64,000 nt of DNA from DASXHD01 sp036488725 (GTDB taxonomy: Bacteria; Myxococcota_A; Polyangia; Polyangiales; Polyangiaceae): contig DASXHD010000025.1 in assembly GCA_036488725.1 (NCBI GenBank), positions 122,710 to 186,709 on the forward strand. The letters run 5' to 3'. Numbering within the stretch: position 1 is the stretch's first letter; every line of letters starts with the position of its first letter. Under the pieces are notes generated by a model. The model was not told where the DNA came from. It did not search any database and saw nothing but the letters and a program-made list of their open reading frames with translations. Positions 54,249 to 62,838 of the stretch are shown one piece after another. A program made the position numbers and the translations under genes.

Positions 54249-55646
54249 ATGGAAGCCGTCGAGCTCGCTGGGCTGGACGTCGCGGCGAACGACGCCGTCG
54301 AGCTTCTCGCATCCGACCCGTCGACGGCGCGCGCGCTCTTCGAGGGCGTGCCGGCCGCGCGTCTCCTCGCGCGCGCCCGCGCGGGCCGCGACGAGCGCGA
54401 TCTCCTCGTCGCCGACACGAGCAGCCAGCCGAGCTTCACTTACGACGCGATCGTCGCGAACGTTTGCGGCGTCACGCAGTCGGTCGCGCGGGTGCGCGCG
54501 GCGGTCGCGCGACAGGCGCGTGCCGCATCGGTCGAGGGCCCGCTCGACGCCGACGACGCGACCATCGCGACGCTCGTCTTCGCGGTTGCGATCACGCCGG
54601 CGCCGGACGCGTCGATGGCAGAGGCTTTCGTCGAGTCGACGACCAAGGGCCTCCAGGTCACGGCGATGATGGAGATCGCGCAATCGATCGAAGCGCTGCG
54701 CCAAGGCGTGACCGCTTACGACGCGCGTCTCATGATGCCCGATCCGCGCGGCGCGCTCTTCGAGGCGTGCCTTCGGCTCGCGGCTTCGGCGCGCTTCGGG
54801 CCGGTGCCAGCGGCGCGTTTGCTCGAAGCTTCGCGCCGCTTGCAGCGCGCGGGGTTCGTGCTGCTCAAGCCGGGGCCCACCGTGTTCCCGCCGTCGATCG
54901 ACGCCGAGCTTCCGCGCCGCGCGAGACGCATGGCCGCCCTCGACCGGGCAACGCTCGAAGCCATCGCCAAGCGCGATCCGCGCGAGCTCGCGACGGCGCT
55001 CGCGCGCGTCGAGCCGGGCGCCGCGCCGTCCTCGCTTCGCCTCGACACGCTGCTCGCCGACGTCGCCGAGCTCGTGAACCACTCGGGCGCGCTCGTCGTC
55101 GCGGTCGCGTCCAACGTGCCCGAGCCCGCCGTGCAAACGTCGTCGTCGCGTCCGTCGTGGCTGCCGCACGAATGGGGCACGCCGCAAGCCGCGATTACGC
55201 TCGCGATGGCGCTCGAGCGCGGCAACGCGACCGTGCCTCGCGCGTTCGCGCTCGTGCAACGCGGCGGCGACACCGCGCTCGACGCGATCGGCGCCGAGAT
55301 GCTCAACGTCGAGACGCACCCGTTCGCGAGCGCCGCGTTCGCCGAGATCCTCGCGCGCGGCGAGCGCGCGCGCGACGTGACGCGTCTCATCACCTACTTC
55401 GCGATCGCTCCCGACCCCACGCTCGCGGCCCGCGCGCTCAGCGCCTGCGGGGCGCCGGAGCTCCCGTCGATGCTCCGCAGCTGGCTCGAGTCGATGCTCC
55501 CGCAAGACGGCAGCTCGGTGCCGCTCCGCAGCGAGCCGACGTCGAGCTCCGCGCGTCTCTCCGCATACGTCGAGGCGCTCCGCCCGCACAAAACGCTGTT
55601 CGACGCCGTGCGGCCGCTGCTCGAGCGCATCGCCCCGAAGAAGTAA
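54249..55646 (+). CDS. Large helical protein of unknown function
   Basis: 465 residues from ATG 54249; GTG 54210 would overlap the upstream stop as GTGA and add 13 residues, and TACGCT lies just before either. Almost entirely alpha-helical with repeats of about 40 residues, such as LEAIAKRDPRELATALARVEP and ALVQRGGDTALDAIGAEML, resembling HEAT/ARM solenoids, but no domain is recognised. No signal peptide or membrane helix. Perhaps a scaffold. Confidence 0.65.
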   Translation: MEAVELAGLDVAANDAVELLASDPSTARALFEGVPAARLLARARAGRDERDLLVADTSSQPSFTYDAIVANVCGVTQSVARVRAAVARQARAASVEGPLDADDATIATLVFAVAITPAPDASMAEAFVESTTKGLQVTAMMEIAQSIEALRQGVTAYDARLMMPDPRGALFEACLRLAASARFGPVPAARLLEASRRLQRAGFVLLKPGPTVFPPSIDAELPRRARRMAALDRATLEAIAKRDPRELATALARVEPGAAPSSLRLDTLLADVAELVNHSGALVVAVASNVPEPAVQTSSSRPSWLPHEWGTPQAAITLAMALERGNATVPRAFALVQRGGDTALDAIGAEMLNVETHPFASAAFAEILARGERARDVTRLITYFAIAPDPTLAARALSACGAPELPSMLRSWLESMLPQDGSSVPLRSEPTSSSARLSAYVEALRPHKTLFDAVRPLLERIAPKK

Positions 55647-55652
55647 ACGCGA

Positions 55653-55658
55653 TACACT
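55653..55658 (+). promoter_or_regulatory. -10-like TACACT before the PD40 lipoprotein
   Basis: TACACT ends 6 bases before GTG 55665; no clear -35 and no good Shine-Dalgarno sequence. Confidence 0.3.
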
Positions 55659-55664
55659 TCCAAG

Positions 55665-56642
55665 GTGCGCTTGGCTTGGATCGTTCGTGCTTGTGTCGCG
55701 GCCGGGATCGTCGCCGCCGCGGGATGCGATCTCATCCTCGGCATCGACGACGGCACCGCGCGCGAAGCGGGAGGACCCGGCGACGCCGCGATCGCCGAAA
55801 CGTCGACCGACGCGAACGGCGCCGTCGACGCGAGCGACGCGTCCACCCCGCTTTGCGACACCGACGCGGCCTTCGGTACGCCCACGATCTTGAGCACGCT
55901 CGCGAGCTCCGCCAACGACGAGCACCTGCGGCTCGTGCCGCCGAACGAGCTCGCCGGCATCTTTCAGAGCACACGCGACGGCGGCCTCGGTGCGGCCGAC
56001 ATCTACAGCGCGACGCGGAGCTCCATCGGCGACACGTGGAAGGGGGTCACGCCGCTGGCCGGAATCGACACCTCGGGCGGCGAGAACGATCCGTCGCTCA
56101 GCGCCGACGGGCTGACGCTTTATTTCGCGCGCGGCGGCAACATCCTTCGCGCGACGCGCGCCACGGCCCAGGACACGTTCGGCACGCCCGCGACCGTCGC
56201 CGAGCTCGCGTCCGGCGCGAACGACTTCGGCCCGTACCTGATCGACGACGGCTCCGCGCTTTATTTCTCGTCCACGCGCGCGAGCGATGCCGGCGTCTCG
56301 CAGCTTTATTTCGCCCATCCGATCGCCGACGGCGGGTTCACGGCGGTCGCCACGGTCAACGGTCAAGGCACCGGCGGCGACAACCGCTTCGCCGCCGTGA
56401 CCGCGGATCAGCTCGTCCTCTATTTCGGCTCGACGCGAAGCGGCGGACAAGGCGCGCACGACGTCTGGGTCGCGACGCGCGGCTCGACGTCCCTCCCCTT
56501 CGCGTCGCCGCACGTCGTCGCCGAAGTCTCGAGCGTCGACGAAGACACGCCCGACTGGGTCTCCGCCGATCGCTGCCGCCTCTACGTGACGAGCAACCGC
56601 GGCGGAACGTACAAGCTCTACGTCGCGACCAAGTCGCCTTGA
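55665..56642 (+). CDS. WD40-like (PD40) repeat lipoprotein
   Basis: 325 residues from GTG 55665. Signal with lipobox GIVAAAGC (Cys21), followed by DLILGIDDG, a motif seen after the lipobox of many myxobacterial lipoproteins. The +2 residue is Asp, which in E. coli keeps lipoproteins in the inner membrane. Asp/Ala-rich linker, then five or six TolB/PD40-like blades (for example NDPSLSADGLTLYFARGGNI, GPYLIDDGSALYFSSTRASD). Probably a propeller binding protein. Confidence 0.82.
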   Translation: MRLAWIVRACVAAGIVAAAGCDLILGIDDGTAREAGGPGDAAIAETSTDANGAVDASDASTPLCDTDAAFGTPTILSTLASSANDEHLRLVPPNELAGIFQSTRDGGLGAADIYSATRSSIGDTWKGVTPLAGIDTSGGENDPSLSADGLTLYFARGGNILRATRATAQDTFGTPATVAELASGANDFGPYLIDDGSALYFSSTRASDAGVSQLYFAHPIADGGFTAVATVNGQGTGGDNRFAAVTADQLVLYFGSTRSGGQGAHDVWVATRGSTSLPFASPHVVAEVSSVDEDTPDWVSADRCRLYVTSNRGGTYKLYVATKSP

Positions 56643-56872
56643 TCGGAAGTTTGCTCGCGTGAACGGGTCTTGCCGTCGCATTGCCGGCGACCAGCGGCAG
56701 CGAGAACCTCGCGGCGAGGCCGCCGCTGGACGGCGTCAGGCGCGAGAGGCGCACCGAGCTCGGCGCCACATCTGCAGATCGACGCGGCTCGTGCCGGCCC
56801 GGCCGGGAGCTCGCGCTGCCGCGTGTACGCAACAGCGACGGCACCAAGCTGCCAAGTCGAGTGAGCTGCGAG
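56643..56872. other. Convergent intergenic region with hairpin (no gene)
   Basis: 230 bases between the PD40 lipoprotein (plus) and the carboxylase gene (minus). Contains CCAGCGGC (56691-56698) and GCCGCTGG (56722-56729), exact reverse complements that could form a hairpin, and another GC-rich palindromic patch around CCGGCCCGGCCGG (about 56793). No T tract, so a bidirectional terminator is only possible. No coding sequence recognised. Confidence 0.4.
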
Positions 56873-58444
56873 TCAGACCGGGATCACCCCGCGCTTGCGG
56901 TGCGGGCGCTCGACTTTCTTGTGCTGCGAGAGCTCGAGGCCCCACGCGATCACGCGGCGCGTGTCGCGGGGATCGATCACGTCGTCGATCAGGCCCCAGC
57001 CGGCGACTTTGTAGATGTCGATGTTCTTCTGGATCATCTCGATGATCGACTTCTTCGCCTCGGGCGGCGGCTCTTCTCCGCCGAACAGTTTCCGCGCGGC
57101 GATGCCGACCATGCCCTCGGCGCCCATCACGCTGATTTCGCCCGTCGGCCACGAGACGATCAAATCCGGCTCGTACGCGCGCCCGCACATCACGTAGTAG
57201 CCGGCGCCGTAGGCCTTGCGAACGACGACCGAAATCTTCGGGACGGTCGCCGCGGCCATCACGTGGAGCATCTTCGCGCCGTGACGAATGATGCCCGCGT
57301 GCTCGACTTTGCTGCCGACCATGAAACCGGGCACGTCTTGCAAGAACACGAGCGGCACGTTGAACGCGTCGCAAACTTGCATGAATCGCGCGGCCTTGTC
57401 CGACGAGTCGACGTCGAGAATGCCGCCGAGATAATTCGGCTGATTCGCGACGATGCCGACGCTCTTTCCGCCGATGCGCGCGAAGCACGTGATGATGCTG
57501 CGCGCGAAACGCGGTTTGATGTCGAAGATCTCGCCGTGATCGACGATCAGCCGAATGAGCTTGTACATGTCGTACGGCTTGCGCGTCGATTCGGGCAGAA
57601 GATCGAGCAGCGCTTCTTCGCGGCGATCGATCGGGTCGGTCACCGGCGAATCGGGCGGGAGCTCGTCGCAGCTCGACGGCAGATACGACAAATATTTTTT
57701 GACGGCCGCGAGTGCGGCGGCGTCGTTCTCGAACTCGCCGTCGCCGACGCCGCTCGTCTCGGAGTGGATCTTCGAGCCGCCGAGATCTTGCTCGGCGATG
57801 TCTTGACCGGTCACCGCTTTCACGAGCGGCGGACCGCCGAGCGCCATCGAGCCGATCCCCTTCACCATCGGCACGTAATCGGCGAGCCCCGGAATGTACG
57901 CGGTGCCGGCCGCGCCCGGCCCGACCATCGCCGCGACTTGCGGCACGACGCCGCTCATGTGGACTTGCTCGCGAAACAAATGTCCGGTCCCCGCGAAGAG
58001 CGAAATCATGTCGGCGTGCGAGCTCCCCGGGTCGATGCGCGCGCCGGCGGAGTCGATGAGCCAAACCATCGGCCACCGCCCGTGGAGCGCCATCGAGCGG
58101 AGACGCGTCACCTTCTCTTCGCCCGTGTACCCGATGCTGCCGCCTTTGACGGTGAAGTCGTACGCCGCGGCGCAGACCATCCGTCCGTCGACTTTTCCGA
58201 ACGCGGTCACGACCGCGTCGGCCGCCGGTTTGTCGCGCCCGTCGGGCCCGGCCGCGAGCCCCATCTGCGTGCCGTGCGCGCCGATCTCGAAGAACACGCC
58301 GCCATCGAACAAGCTCGTGAGCCGCTCGCGCGCCGTCATCTTGCCGCGCTGATGCTGCTTCGCGACCTTGTCGTCGCCGCCCATCTTGCGGATCTCCGCG
58401 AGACGCTTCTCGAGGTCGGCAACCATCTCTCTCATCGTCGCCAT
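56873..58444 (-). CDS. Acyl-CoA carboxylase, carboxyltransferase (beta) subunit
   Basis: 523 residues from ATG 58444, overlapping the upstream stop as TAATG. Crotonase-fold carboxyltransferase of the PCC/MCC/GCC type: KMTARERLTSLFDGGVFFEIG, AYDFTVKGGSIGYTGEEKV, WLIDSAGARIDPGSSHADM, PNYLGGILDVDSSDKAARF, FLQDVPGFMVGSKVEHAGI and YVMCGRAYEPDLIVSWPTGEISVMG. It moves carboxyl from biotin to an acyl-CoA in the cytoplasm; the biotin carboxylase/carrier partner is not in the window. It is the last gene of the MarR-BKACE-hydratase operon, so the acyl substrate is likely a catabolic intermediate. Confidence 0.92.
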   Translation of the reverse strand: MATMREMVADLEKRLAEIRKMGGDDKVAKQHQRGKMTARERLTSLFDGGVFFEIGAHGTQMGLAAGPDGRDKPAADAVVTAFGKVDGRMVCAAAYDFTVKGGSIGYTGEEKVTRLRSMALHGRWPMVWLIDSAGARIDPGSSHADMISLFAGTGHLFREQVHMSGVVPQVAAMVGPGAAGTAYIPGLADYVPMVKGIGSMALGGPPLVKAVTGQDIAEQDLGGSKIHSETSGVGDGEFENDAAALAAVKKYLSYLPSSCDELPPDSPVTDPIDRREEALLDLLPESTRKPYDMYKLIRLIVDHGEIFDIKPRFARSIITCFARIGGKSVGIVANQPNYLGGILDVDSSDKAARFMQVCDAFNVPLVFLQDVPGFMVGSKVEHAGIIRHGAKMLHVMAAATVPKISVVVRKAYGAGYYVMCGRAYEPDLIVSWPTGEISVMGAEGMVGIAARKLFGGEEPPPEAKKSIIEMIQKNIDIYKVAGWGLIDDVIDPRDTRRVIAWGLELSQHKKVERPHRKRGVIPV

Positions 58445-59229
58445 TATTTTCCCGTCCACTGCGGTTTGCGTTTCTGGAGGAATGCGGTCAGGCCCTCGCG
58501 GGCGTCTTCGGTGCCGAGGGCTTCGCCGAGGGCGTTGCGCAAGACTGGCAATGCGTCTTGCAGCGCGAGATCGTCTTGCGCGGCGAACGCGCGGAGGCCG
58601 AGGCGAAGCGCCGTCGGGGAGCGCGCCGCGAGATCCGTGCAGAGTGCATCGATTTCGGGATCGAGATTTTCGGGCGAAACGACGCGCGTCACGATCCCGA
58701 TGCGCTGCGCGTCGGCGGCCTCGAGCTTCTGACCGCGGAGCATCATCTCGACGAGCGCGCGCCGCGGAACGACGCGCGCGAGCACCGCAGCGATCATGAA
58801 CGGAAAGAGCCCGACGTCGACCTCGGGTGTCCCGAGCTTGGCGCCCTCGGCTGCGATTGCGAAATGCGACGCCGCCACGATGCCGAGCCCGCCGCCCATC
58901 GCCGCCCCGTTCACGCGCGCGACGATCGGTTTTTCATAACGCATCATCGCGAGCAGCAAATCGGCGTAATCACCTTTGGACGGAAGTGGGTTTTCATCCG
59001 CCGCGGATCCGGTCATCTGCGCAAAGTCGCCTCCGGCGCAAAACGCTTTTCCTTCACCCGTGACGACGACGAGGCGAATCGCGGGGTCCTCCGCCGCGTC
59101 GGCGAGCGCCCAGAGGAGCTCGTTCGTCATTTGCGGCCCAATCGCATTACGCCGCTCCGGATTGAAGAGCGTAATCCGCGCAATCGCATTTTCGTCCGCG
59201 ACGCGGATCTTTCCGTAGTTGCGACTCAT
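58444..59229 (-). CDS. Enoyl-CoA hydratase/isomerase family protein
   Basis: 261 residues from ATG 59229, overlapping the upstream stop (ATGA). Crotonase marks: IARITLFNPERRNAIGPQM, oxyanion-hole sequence GKAFCAGGDFAQM, NGAAMGGGLGIVAAS, and Glu in GTPEVDVGLFPF. In methylglutaconyl-CoA hydratases and similar enzymes the order is alike. Co-transcribed between BKACE and the carboxylase, it probably hydrates an alpha,beta-unsaturated acyl-CoA of the same pathway. Confidence 0.92.
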   Translation of the reverse strand: MSRNYGKIRVADENAIARITLFNPERRNAIGPQMTNELLWALADAAEDPAIRLVVVTGEGKAFCAGGDFAQMTGSAADENPLPSKGDYADLLLAMMRYEKPIVARVNGAAMGGGLGIVAASHFAIAAEGAKLGTPEVDVGLFPFMIAAVLARVVPRRALVEMMLRGQKLEAADAQRIGIVTRVVSPENLDPEIDALCTDLAARSPTALRLGLRAFAAQDDLALQDALPVLRNALGEALGTEDAREGLTAFLQKRKPQWTGK

Positions 59230-60137
59230 GACGCGGCGGTCGCGGCTACTTTGATATCGGGCTTGATGCCGTCGAGCCCGAGGATCTGCCGCGCCTGCTC
59301 GACCGTCGCCGGCTTGCGTCCAGTGTCGCGGACCATGCGCGCGGCGACCTCGACGAGCTCGCCGTTCGATTTCGCCGGTTCGCCGGTCGGCAAATACAAA
59401 TGATCCTCGAGCCCGACGCGCACGTTGCCGCCGAGCACGAGCGCCGTCGCCAGCATCCTCCACTGACAGTGCGAGATGCCGATGACCTCCCACTCGCTCC
59501 CCGGCGCGAGATCGAGCGCGATTTTTTTCTGGAGCTGCAAGCTCTCGACCGTCGGCGGAATCCCGCCGAGCACGTTCACGATGAACGAAAATTGAAGCGG
59601 CTTCTTCAGCGCGCCCATCTCGAGCAGCGGCCAGATGCCGTGCGTGTGACCCGTGTCGAAGCACTCGAGCTCCGGCTTCACACCCGCTTCGTTCATCGCC
59701 GCAAGCAGCTTCAAAATCTTTCCGTACGTATTCGGAAAGACCATGTCGAACACGAACTGCTTTTGGTTCTTGCTGTATTTCGCGTAGTTCATCGTGCCCA
59801 TGTTGAGGGCGGCGATCTCGGGCCTGCTCTCTTTCACGTAGGCACACTGCTCGGTCACGTCCTCGACGATCGTGCCGGTCGAAAAATTCAAGATGATCGG
59901 GCAGCGCTTCCGCGTCTCTTCTTTGATCTTCGCGAACGTCGCCGGCGAGAACGTCGGCGTCCCGTCGTCGTTTCGCGCGTGAATGTGCACGACCGCGGCG
60001 CCCGCGTCGTGAGCGCGCTTGCACTCCTCGGCGATCTCGACCGGCGTGTACGGGATGTACGGGCACTGCTTGCGATTGGCGAGCACGCCGCTCACCGCGC
60101 ACGTGATGACGCAAAGATCCGGATCGCGACTGTTCAT
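59226..60137 (-). CDS. Beta-keto acid cleavage enzyme (BKACE, DUF849)
   Basis: 303 residues. DUF849 TIM-barrel enzyme that cleaves a beta-keto acid with acetyl-CoA to give acetoacetate and an acyl-CoA. Zinc ligands are in VVHIHARNDDG (HxH) and the conserved Glu in VRVGLEDHLYLP; also INLNMGT-like LNMGTMNYAKYS and GKPTF-type substrate loop DGTPTFSP. The substrate varies widely among BKACE members and cannot be told. ATG 60137 overlaps the MarR stop (ATGA), placing it as the second gene of the operon. Confidence 0.93.
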   Translation of the reverse strand: MNSRDPDLCVITCAVSGVLANRKQCPYIPYTPVEIAEECKRAHDAGAAVVHIHARNDDGTPTFSPATFAKIKEETRKRCPIILNFSTGTIVEDVTEQCAYVKESRPEIAALNMGTMNYAKYSKNQKQFVFDMVFPNTYGKILKLLAAMNEAGVKPELECFDTGHTHGIWPLLEMGALKKPLQFSFIVNVLGGIPPTVESLQLQKKIALDLAPGSEWEVIGISHCQWRMLATALVLGGNVRVGLEDHLYLPTGEPAKSNGELVEVAARMVRDTGRKPATVEQARQILGLDGIKPDIKVAATAAS

Positions 60138-60607
60138 TTCTTTTCTCCGTGTTCGACCAATTCCCGCACGCGCTTGGCGAGCTTCGTCGAAATCTTCACG
60201 AGCTCGCGCCCCTCGCTCGCCGAGAGGCTCATGATGGCTTGCCGCAAAATCTCCATCGGCTCGACCGGAATGTCGCGCGCGAGCTCGGCGCCTTTGCCCG
60301 TGAGCCGAATGTGAACGACGCGACGATCCTCTTTGCTCCGCTCGCGCTTCACGAGCCCCTCGCGCTCCATGCGGTCGATGATGCCGGTCACTGTCGAGTT
60401 CTGTGCGCGGATGCGCTCCGACAATTCGGAGAGCGAAACGTCGCCGAACGTCTCGAGCACTTTGATGACCGTGAGCTGCGGCGACGTCAGGTTCGCGCGG
60501 CGCGCGTACTCCTTCGTGAGCCTCCGGCCCTCCGTATAGAGGTAGAGAATGGCCTCGAGGACCTGATCGACGTCGGCTTTTTGGTCGGGCGTCAGCGGGA
60601 TGCTCAA
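60134..60607 (-). CDS. MarR-family transcriptional regulator
   Basis: 157 residues from TTG 60607, with AAGG 7 bases upstream (GAAGGTGACCGCTTG). The winged helix reads LTSPQLTVIKVLETFGDVSLSELSERIRAQNSTVTGIIDRMEREGLVKRERSKEDRRVVHIRLT. A longer frame up to 60688 was not used because it would contain the palindrome that is probably the operator. First gene of a four-gene operon; it likely represses itself until an acyl-CoA or aromatic ligand binds. Confidence 0.9.
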   Translation of the reverse strand: MSIPLTPDQKADVDQVLEAILYLYTEGRRLTKEYARRANLTSPQLTVIKVLETFGDVSLSELSERIRAQNSTVTGIIDRMEREGLVKRERSKEDRRVVHIRLTGKGAELARDIPVEPMEILRQAIMSLSASEGRELVKISTKLAKRVRELVEHGEKK

Positions 60608-60634
60608 GCGGTCACCTTCGGACGGGCCAAGGAA

Positions 60635-60652
60635 TATTTCGTGTGCGAAATA
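60635..60652. promoter_or_regulatory. Palindromic candidate MarR operator TATTTCG-N4-CGAAATA
   Basis: Seven-base arms TATTTCG (60635-60641) and CGAAATA (60646-60652) around TGTG, in the 120-base divergent gap between the MarR gene and the DUF177 gene, 27 bases before the regulator start. AT-rich in a GC-rich context. The symmetric architecture suits a MarR dimer. Confidence 0.6.
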
Positions 60653-60727
60653 ATTGGAAGCAAAATACCGCGGCGTCAAGCGAGGCATTGCGCGCTGGGG
60701 TCCGGCGTGCTTGGTTTCCGGCCCCCT

Positions 60728-61258
60728 ATGGCGGCGAGGCCCTCATTCGTTGTCCAAGCCTCCGAGCTCGACGCCGGCGGTAAGGATTTTCAGCGCACGA
60801 TCCCGCAGGCGTGGCTCGCGGCCGTGCTCGAGGAGACCGACGCGAAGCCGCTCGGTGACGGCGAAATCGATCTGCGCCTCTCGAAGAGCGGCCCGGACGT
60901 CGTCGTCCACGGCACCGCGAAGGCCGACGTCGAGCTCCCATGCTCGCGCTGTCTCGAGCCGGCGCGCGTGACGCTCGAGCCGAAGATCAGCGTGCTCATG
61001 GTTCCGGCCGCAAAAGTGCGCGAGCCCGAACGCGAGCACGAAATGGGCGCCGGCGAGGCAGACGTGCTCCCGTACGACGGCGACAGCGTGGTGCTCGACG
61101 ATCTCGTTCGCGACGATCTTCTGCTCGAAATCCCGATGATCCCCTTGTGCTCGGAAGGCTGCACGGGTATTTCGTCCGTCCCCGAATCGGCGGGCAGGAA
61201 GGGCATCGACCCTCGCCTCGCTCCGCTGCTCGCGTTCAAGAAAGAAAACAAGGAGTAG
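60728..61258 (+). CDS. DUF177 (YceD-like) protein upstream of L32
   Basis: 176 residues from ATG 60728. The DUF177 motif region includes ELPCSRCLEPARVTLEPKI and LVRDDLLLEIPMIPLCSEGCTGI, with cysteine pairs; in other bacteria the gene also lies directly before rpmF and affects 23S rRNA/ribosome processing (YceD). Only 4 bases separate the stop from the rpmF start, so they are co-transcribed. Residues beyond the cysteine motif are acidic (EREHEMGAGEADVL). Confidence 0.9.
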   Translation: MAARPSFVVQASELDAGGKDFQRTIPQAWLAAVLEETDAKPLGDGEIDLRLSKSGPDVVVHGTAKADVELPCSRCLEPARVTLEPKISVLMVPAAKVREPEREHEMGAGEADVLPYDGDSVVLDDLVRDDLLLEIPMIPLCSEGCTGISSVPESAGRKGIDPRLAPLLAFKKENKE

Positions 61259-61262
61259 AGCC

Positions 61263-61457
61263 GTGGCGGTCCCGAAACGACGTACGACCCGTTCGAAGCG
61301 CAACATGCGTCGCGCCAACCACGACAAGGTGACTGCGCCGCAGCTCATCGCGTGCGCCAACTGCGGCGAGCCGTCGGTGCCGCATCGCGCTTGTCCGTCG
61401 TGCGGCTTCTACAAAGGCAAGAAGGCCCGCGACGTCGGGAAGAAGGCGGCTGAATGA
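61263..61457 (+). CDS. rpmF: 50S ribosomal protein L32
   Basis: 64 residues from GTG 61263. Family sequence MAVPKRRTTRSKRNMRRANH and zinc-ribbon ligands CANCGEP and CPSCGFYKG, so it is a zinc-containing (C+) paralogue. Overlaps the fabH start (ATGA). Confidence 0.97.
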   Translation: MAVPKRRTTRSKRNMRRANHDKVTAPQLIACANCGEPSVPHRACPSCGFYKGKKARDVGKKAAE

Positions 61458-62461
61458 CGCCCGGCGCGGCGTCGAAGTTTGGCACGCCGCGCAGCCGCAT
61501 CCTGGGCACCGGCAGTTATTTGCCGCCCCAGACGCGGAGCAACGTCGACCTCGAAAAGCTCGTCGACACCAACGACGCGTGGATCCGCGAGCGCACGGGC
61601 ATCCGTGAGCGCCGCATCGCGCCCGAAGGAATGGTCACGAGCGACATGGCCGCCGAAGCCGCCAAGCGCGCGCTCGACGCCGCCGAGCTCTCGCCGCGCG
61701 ATCTCGATCTCATCGTCGTCGCGACGGTCACGCCCGACATGCCGATGCCCGCGACCGCGGTGTTCGTGCAGCAGAAGATCGGCGCGACCTGCGCAGCGTT
61801 CGATTTGTCGGCGGCTTGCGCAGGCTTCATTTACGGGCTCACGATCGCCGACCAGTTCGTTCGCGGCGGCGCGGCCAAGCACGTGCTCGTCGTCGGCGTC
61901 GAGCTTCTCTCGCGCGTCGTCAACTGGGCCGACCGGACCACGTGCGTTCTCTTCGGAGACGGCGCCGGCGCCGCAGTCGTCGGACCTAGCGACTCGGAGC
62001 GCGGCATCCTCGGGACGCGTCTCTATTCGGACGGGACGCTCGCCGAGTCGCTCATGATCCCCGGCGGCGGAAGCCGCGAGCCGCTCGACGAAGCGCGCCT
62101 GCACGACCGGCGCAACAAGGTCCACATGAAGGGCCAAGACATCTTCAAGGCCGCCGTCCGAAACTTGTATTCTGCAAGTCAAAGCCTCGTCGACGCGAGC
62201 GGCCTCACGAACGAAGCGGTCGACTGGGTCGTTCCACACCAGGCGAACGTGCGCATCATCGACCAGGTCGTCGCGCGCGCGAATTATCCGAAGGAAAAAG
62301 TGCTCTCGAACATCGACCGCGTCGGCAACACGTCGAGCGCGTCGATTCCGATCTTGCTCGACGAGCGCGTTCGCGACGGCACGATCAAATCGACCGACCT
62401 CGTGCTCATGTGCGCGCTCGGCGCCGGCGTCTCTTGGGGCGCCGCGCTCATACGCATGTAA
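61454..62461 (+). CDS. fabH: Beta-ketoacyl-ACP synthase III
   Basis: 335 residues. Starts fatty-acid synthesis by condensing acetyl- (or branched-) CoA with malonyl-ACP. Catalytic triad: Cys122 in DLSAACAGFIYG, His262 in VVPHQANVRII, Asn292 in RVGNTSSASIP; length as usual. It directly overlaps rpmF (ATGA), so plsX, normally between these genes, is absent. fabD follows about 380 bases downstream beyond an antisense lipoprotein gene. Confidence 0.97.
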   Translation: MTPGAASKFGTPRSRILGTGSYLPPQTRSNVDLEKLVDTNDAWIRERTGIRERRIAPEGMVTSDMAAEAAKRALDAAELSPRDLDLIVVATVTPDMPMPATAVFVQQKIGATCAAFDLSAACAGFIYGLTIADQFVRGGAAKHVLVVGVELLSRVVNWADRTTCVLFGDGAGAAVVGPSDSERGILGTRLYSDGTLAESLMIPGGGSREPLDEARLHDRRNKVHMKGQDIFKAAVRNLYSASQSLVDASGLTNEAVDWVVPHQANVRIIDQVVARANYPKEKVLSNIDRVGNTSSASIPILLDERVRDGTIKSTDLVLMCALGAGVSWGAALIRM

Positions 62462-62464
62462 CGC

Positions 62465-62800
62465 TCAGGGAACCGGCGGGCACTTGCCCGAATCGGGCCG
62501 CACGATGCAGTGGCCCACGCCACCGTCGGGGAAGACCGCGCCGCCCGCGCAGCAGATGAGGCCCGCACCGCACTGATCGTTTTGCGGATCGCACGTGCTG
62601 CCGCCATCGAGGCTGCCGTCGCTTCCGCTGTCGACCGGGGCATCGGCCGCGGCGTCGCCGCCGCCCGAGTCGTTCGACGTCGCGTCGGTCGTGGCGTCGC
62701 CGCCGGTGCTGCCGTCGCTGCCGGCGTCGTCGCCGGTCGTCGAGCTGCCGCACGCGAGAAGTCCCGTCGCACAGAGGAGAGGAAGATAAACAAGCTTCAT
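62465..62800 (-). CDS. Small Cys-rich lipoprotein
   Basis: 111 residues from ATG 62800. Signal MKLVYLPLLCATGLLACGSS with lipobox Cys17, then a 50-residue linker of Asp, Gly, Ser and Ala and a C-terminal domain with six cysteines (CDPQNDQCGAGLICCAGG, HCIV, CPPV). TAGAAT ends 7 bases before the ATG. It is inserted antisense between fabH and fabD, three bases after the fabH stop. Function unknown. Confidence 0.75.
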   Translation of the reverse strand: MKLVYLPLLCATGLLACGSSTTGDDAGSDGSTGGDATTDATSNDSGGGDAAADAPVDSGSDGSLDGGSTCDPQNDQCGAGLICCAGGAVFPDGGVGHCIVRPDSGKCPPVP

Positions 62801-62807
62801 GAAAGCC

Positions 62808-62813
62808 ATTCTA
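62808..62813 (-). promoter_or_regulatory. -10 element TAGAAT before the small lipoprotein
   Basis: On the minus strand TAGAAT (five of six matches to TATAAT) ends 7 bases before the ATG at 62800, and no Shine-Dalgarno sequence is present; leaderless transcription is likely. The same stretch holds the start region of fabD on the other strand. Confidence 0.45.
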
Positions 62814-62838
62814 GCCCAATTCTGCTAAAGGGCGCCGC

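Noticed and set aside
60608..60688. Extended start of the MarR gene at ATG 60688
   Set aside because: It would include the palindromic operator in the coding region and lacks the Shine-Dalgarno found before TTG 60607.
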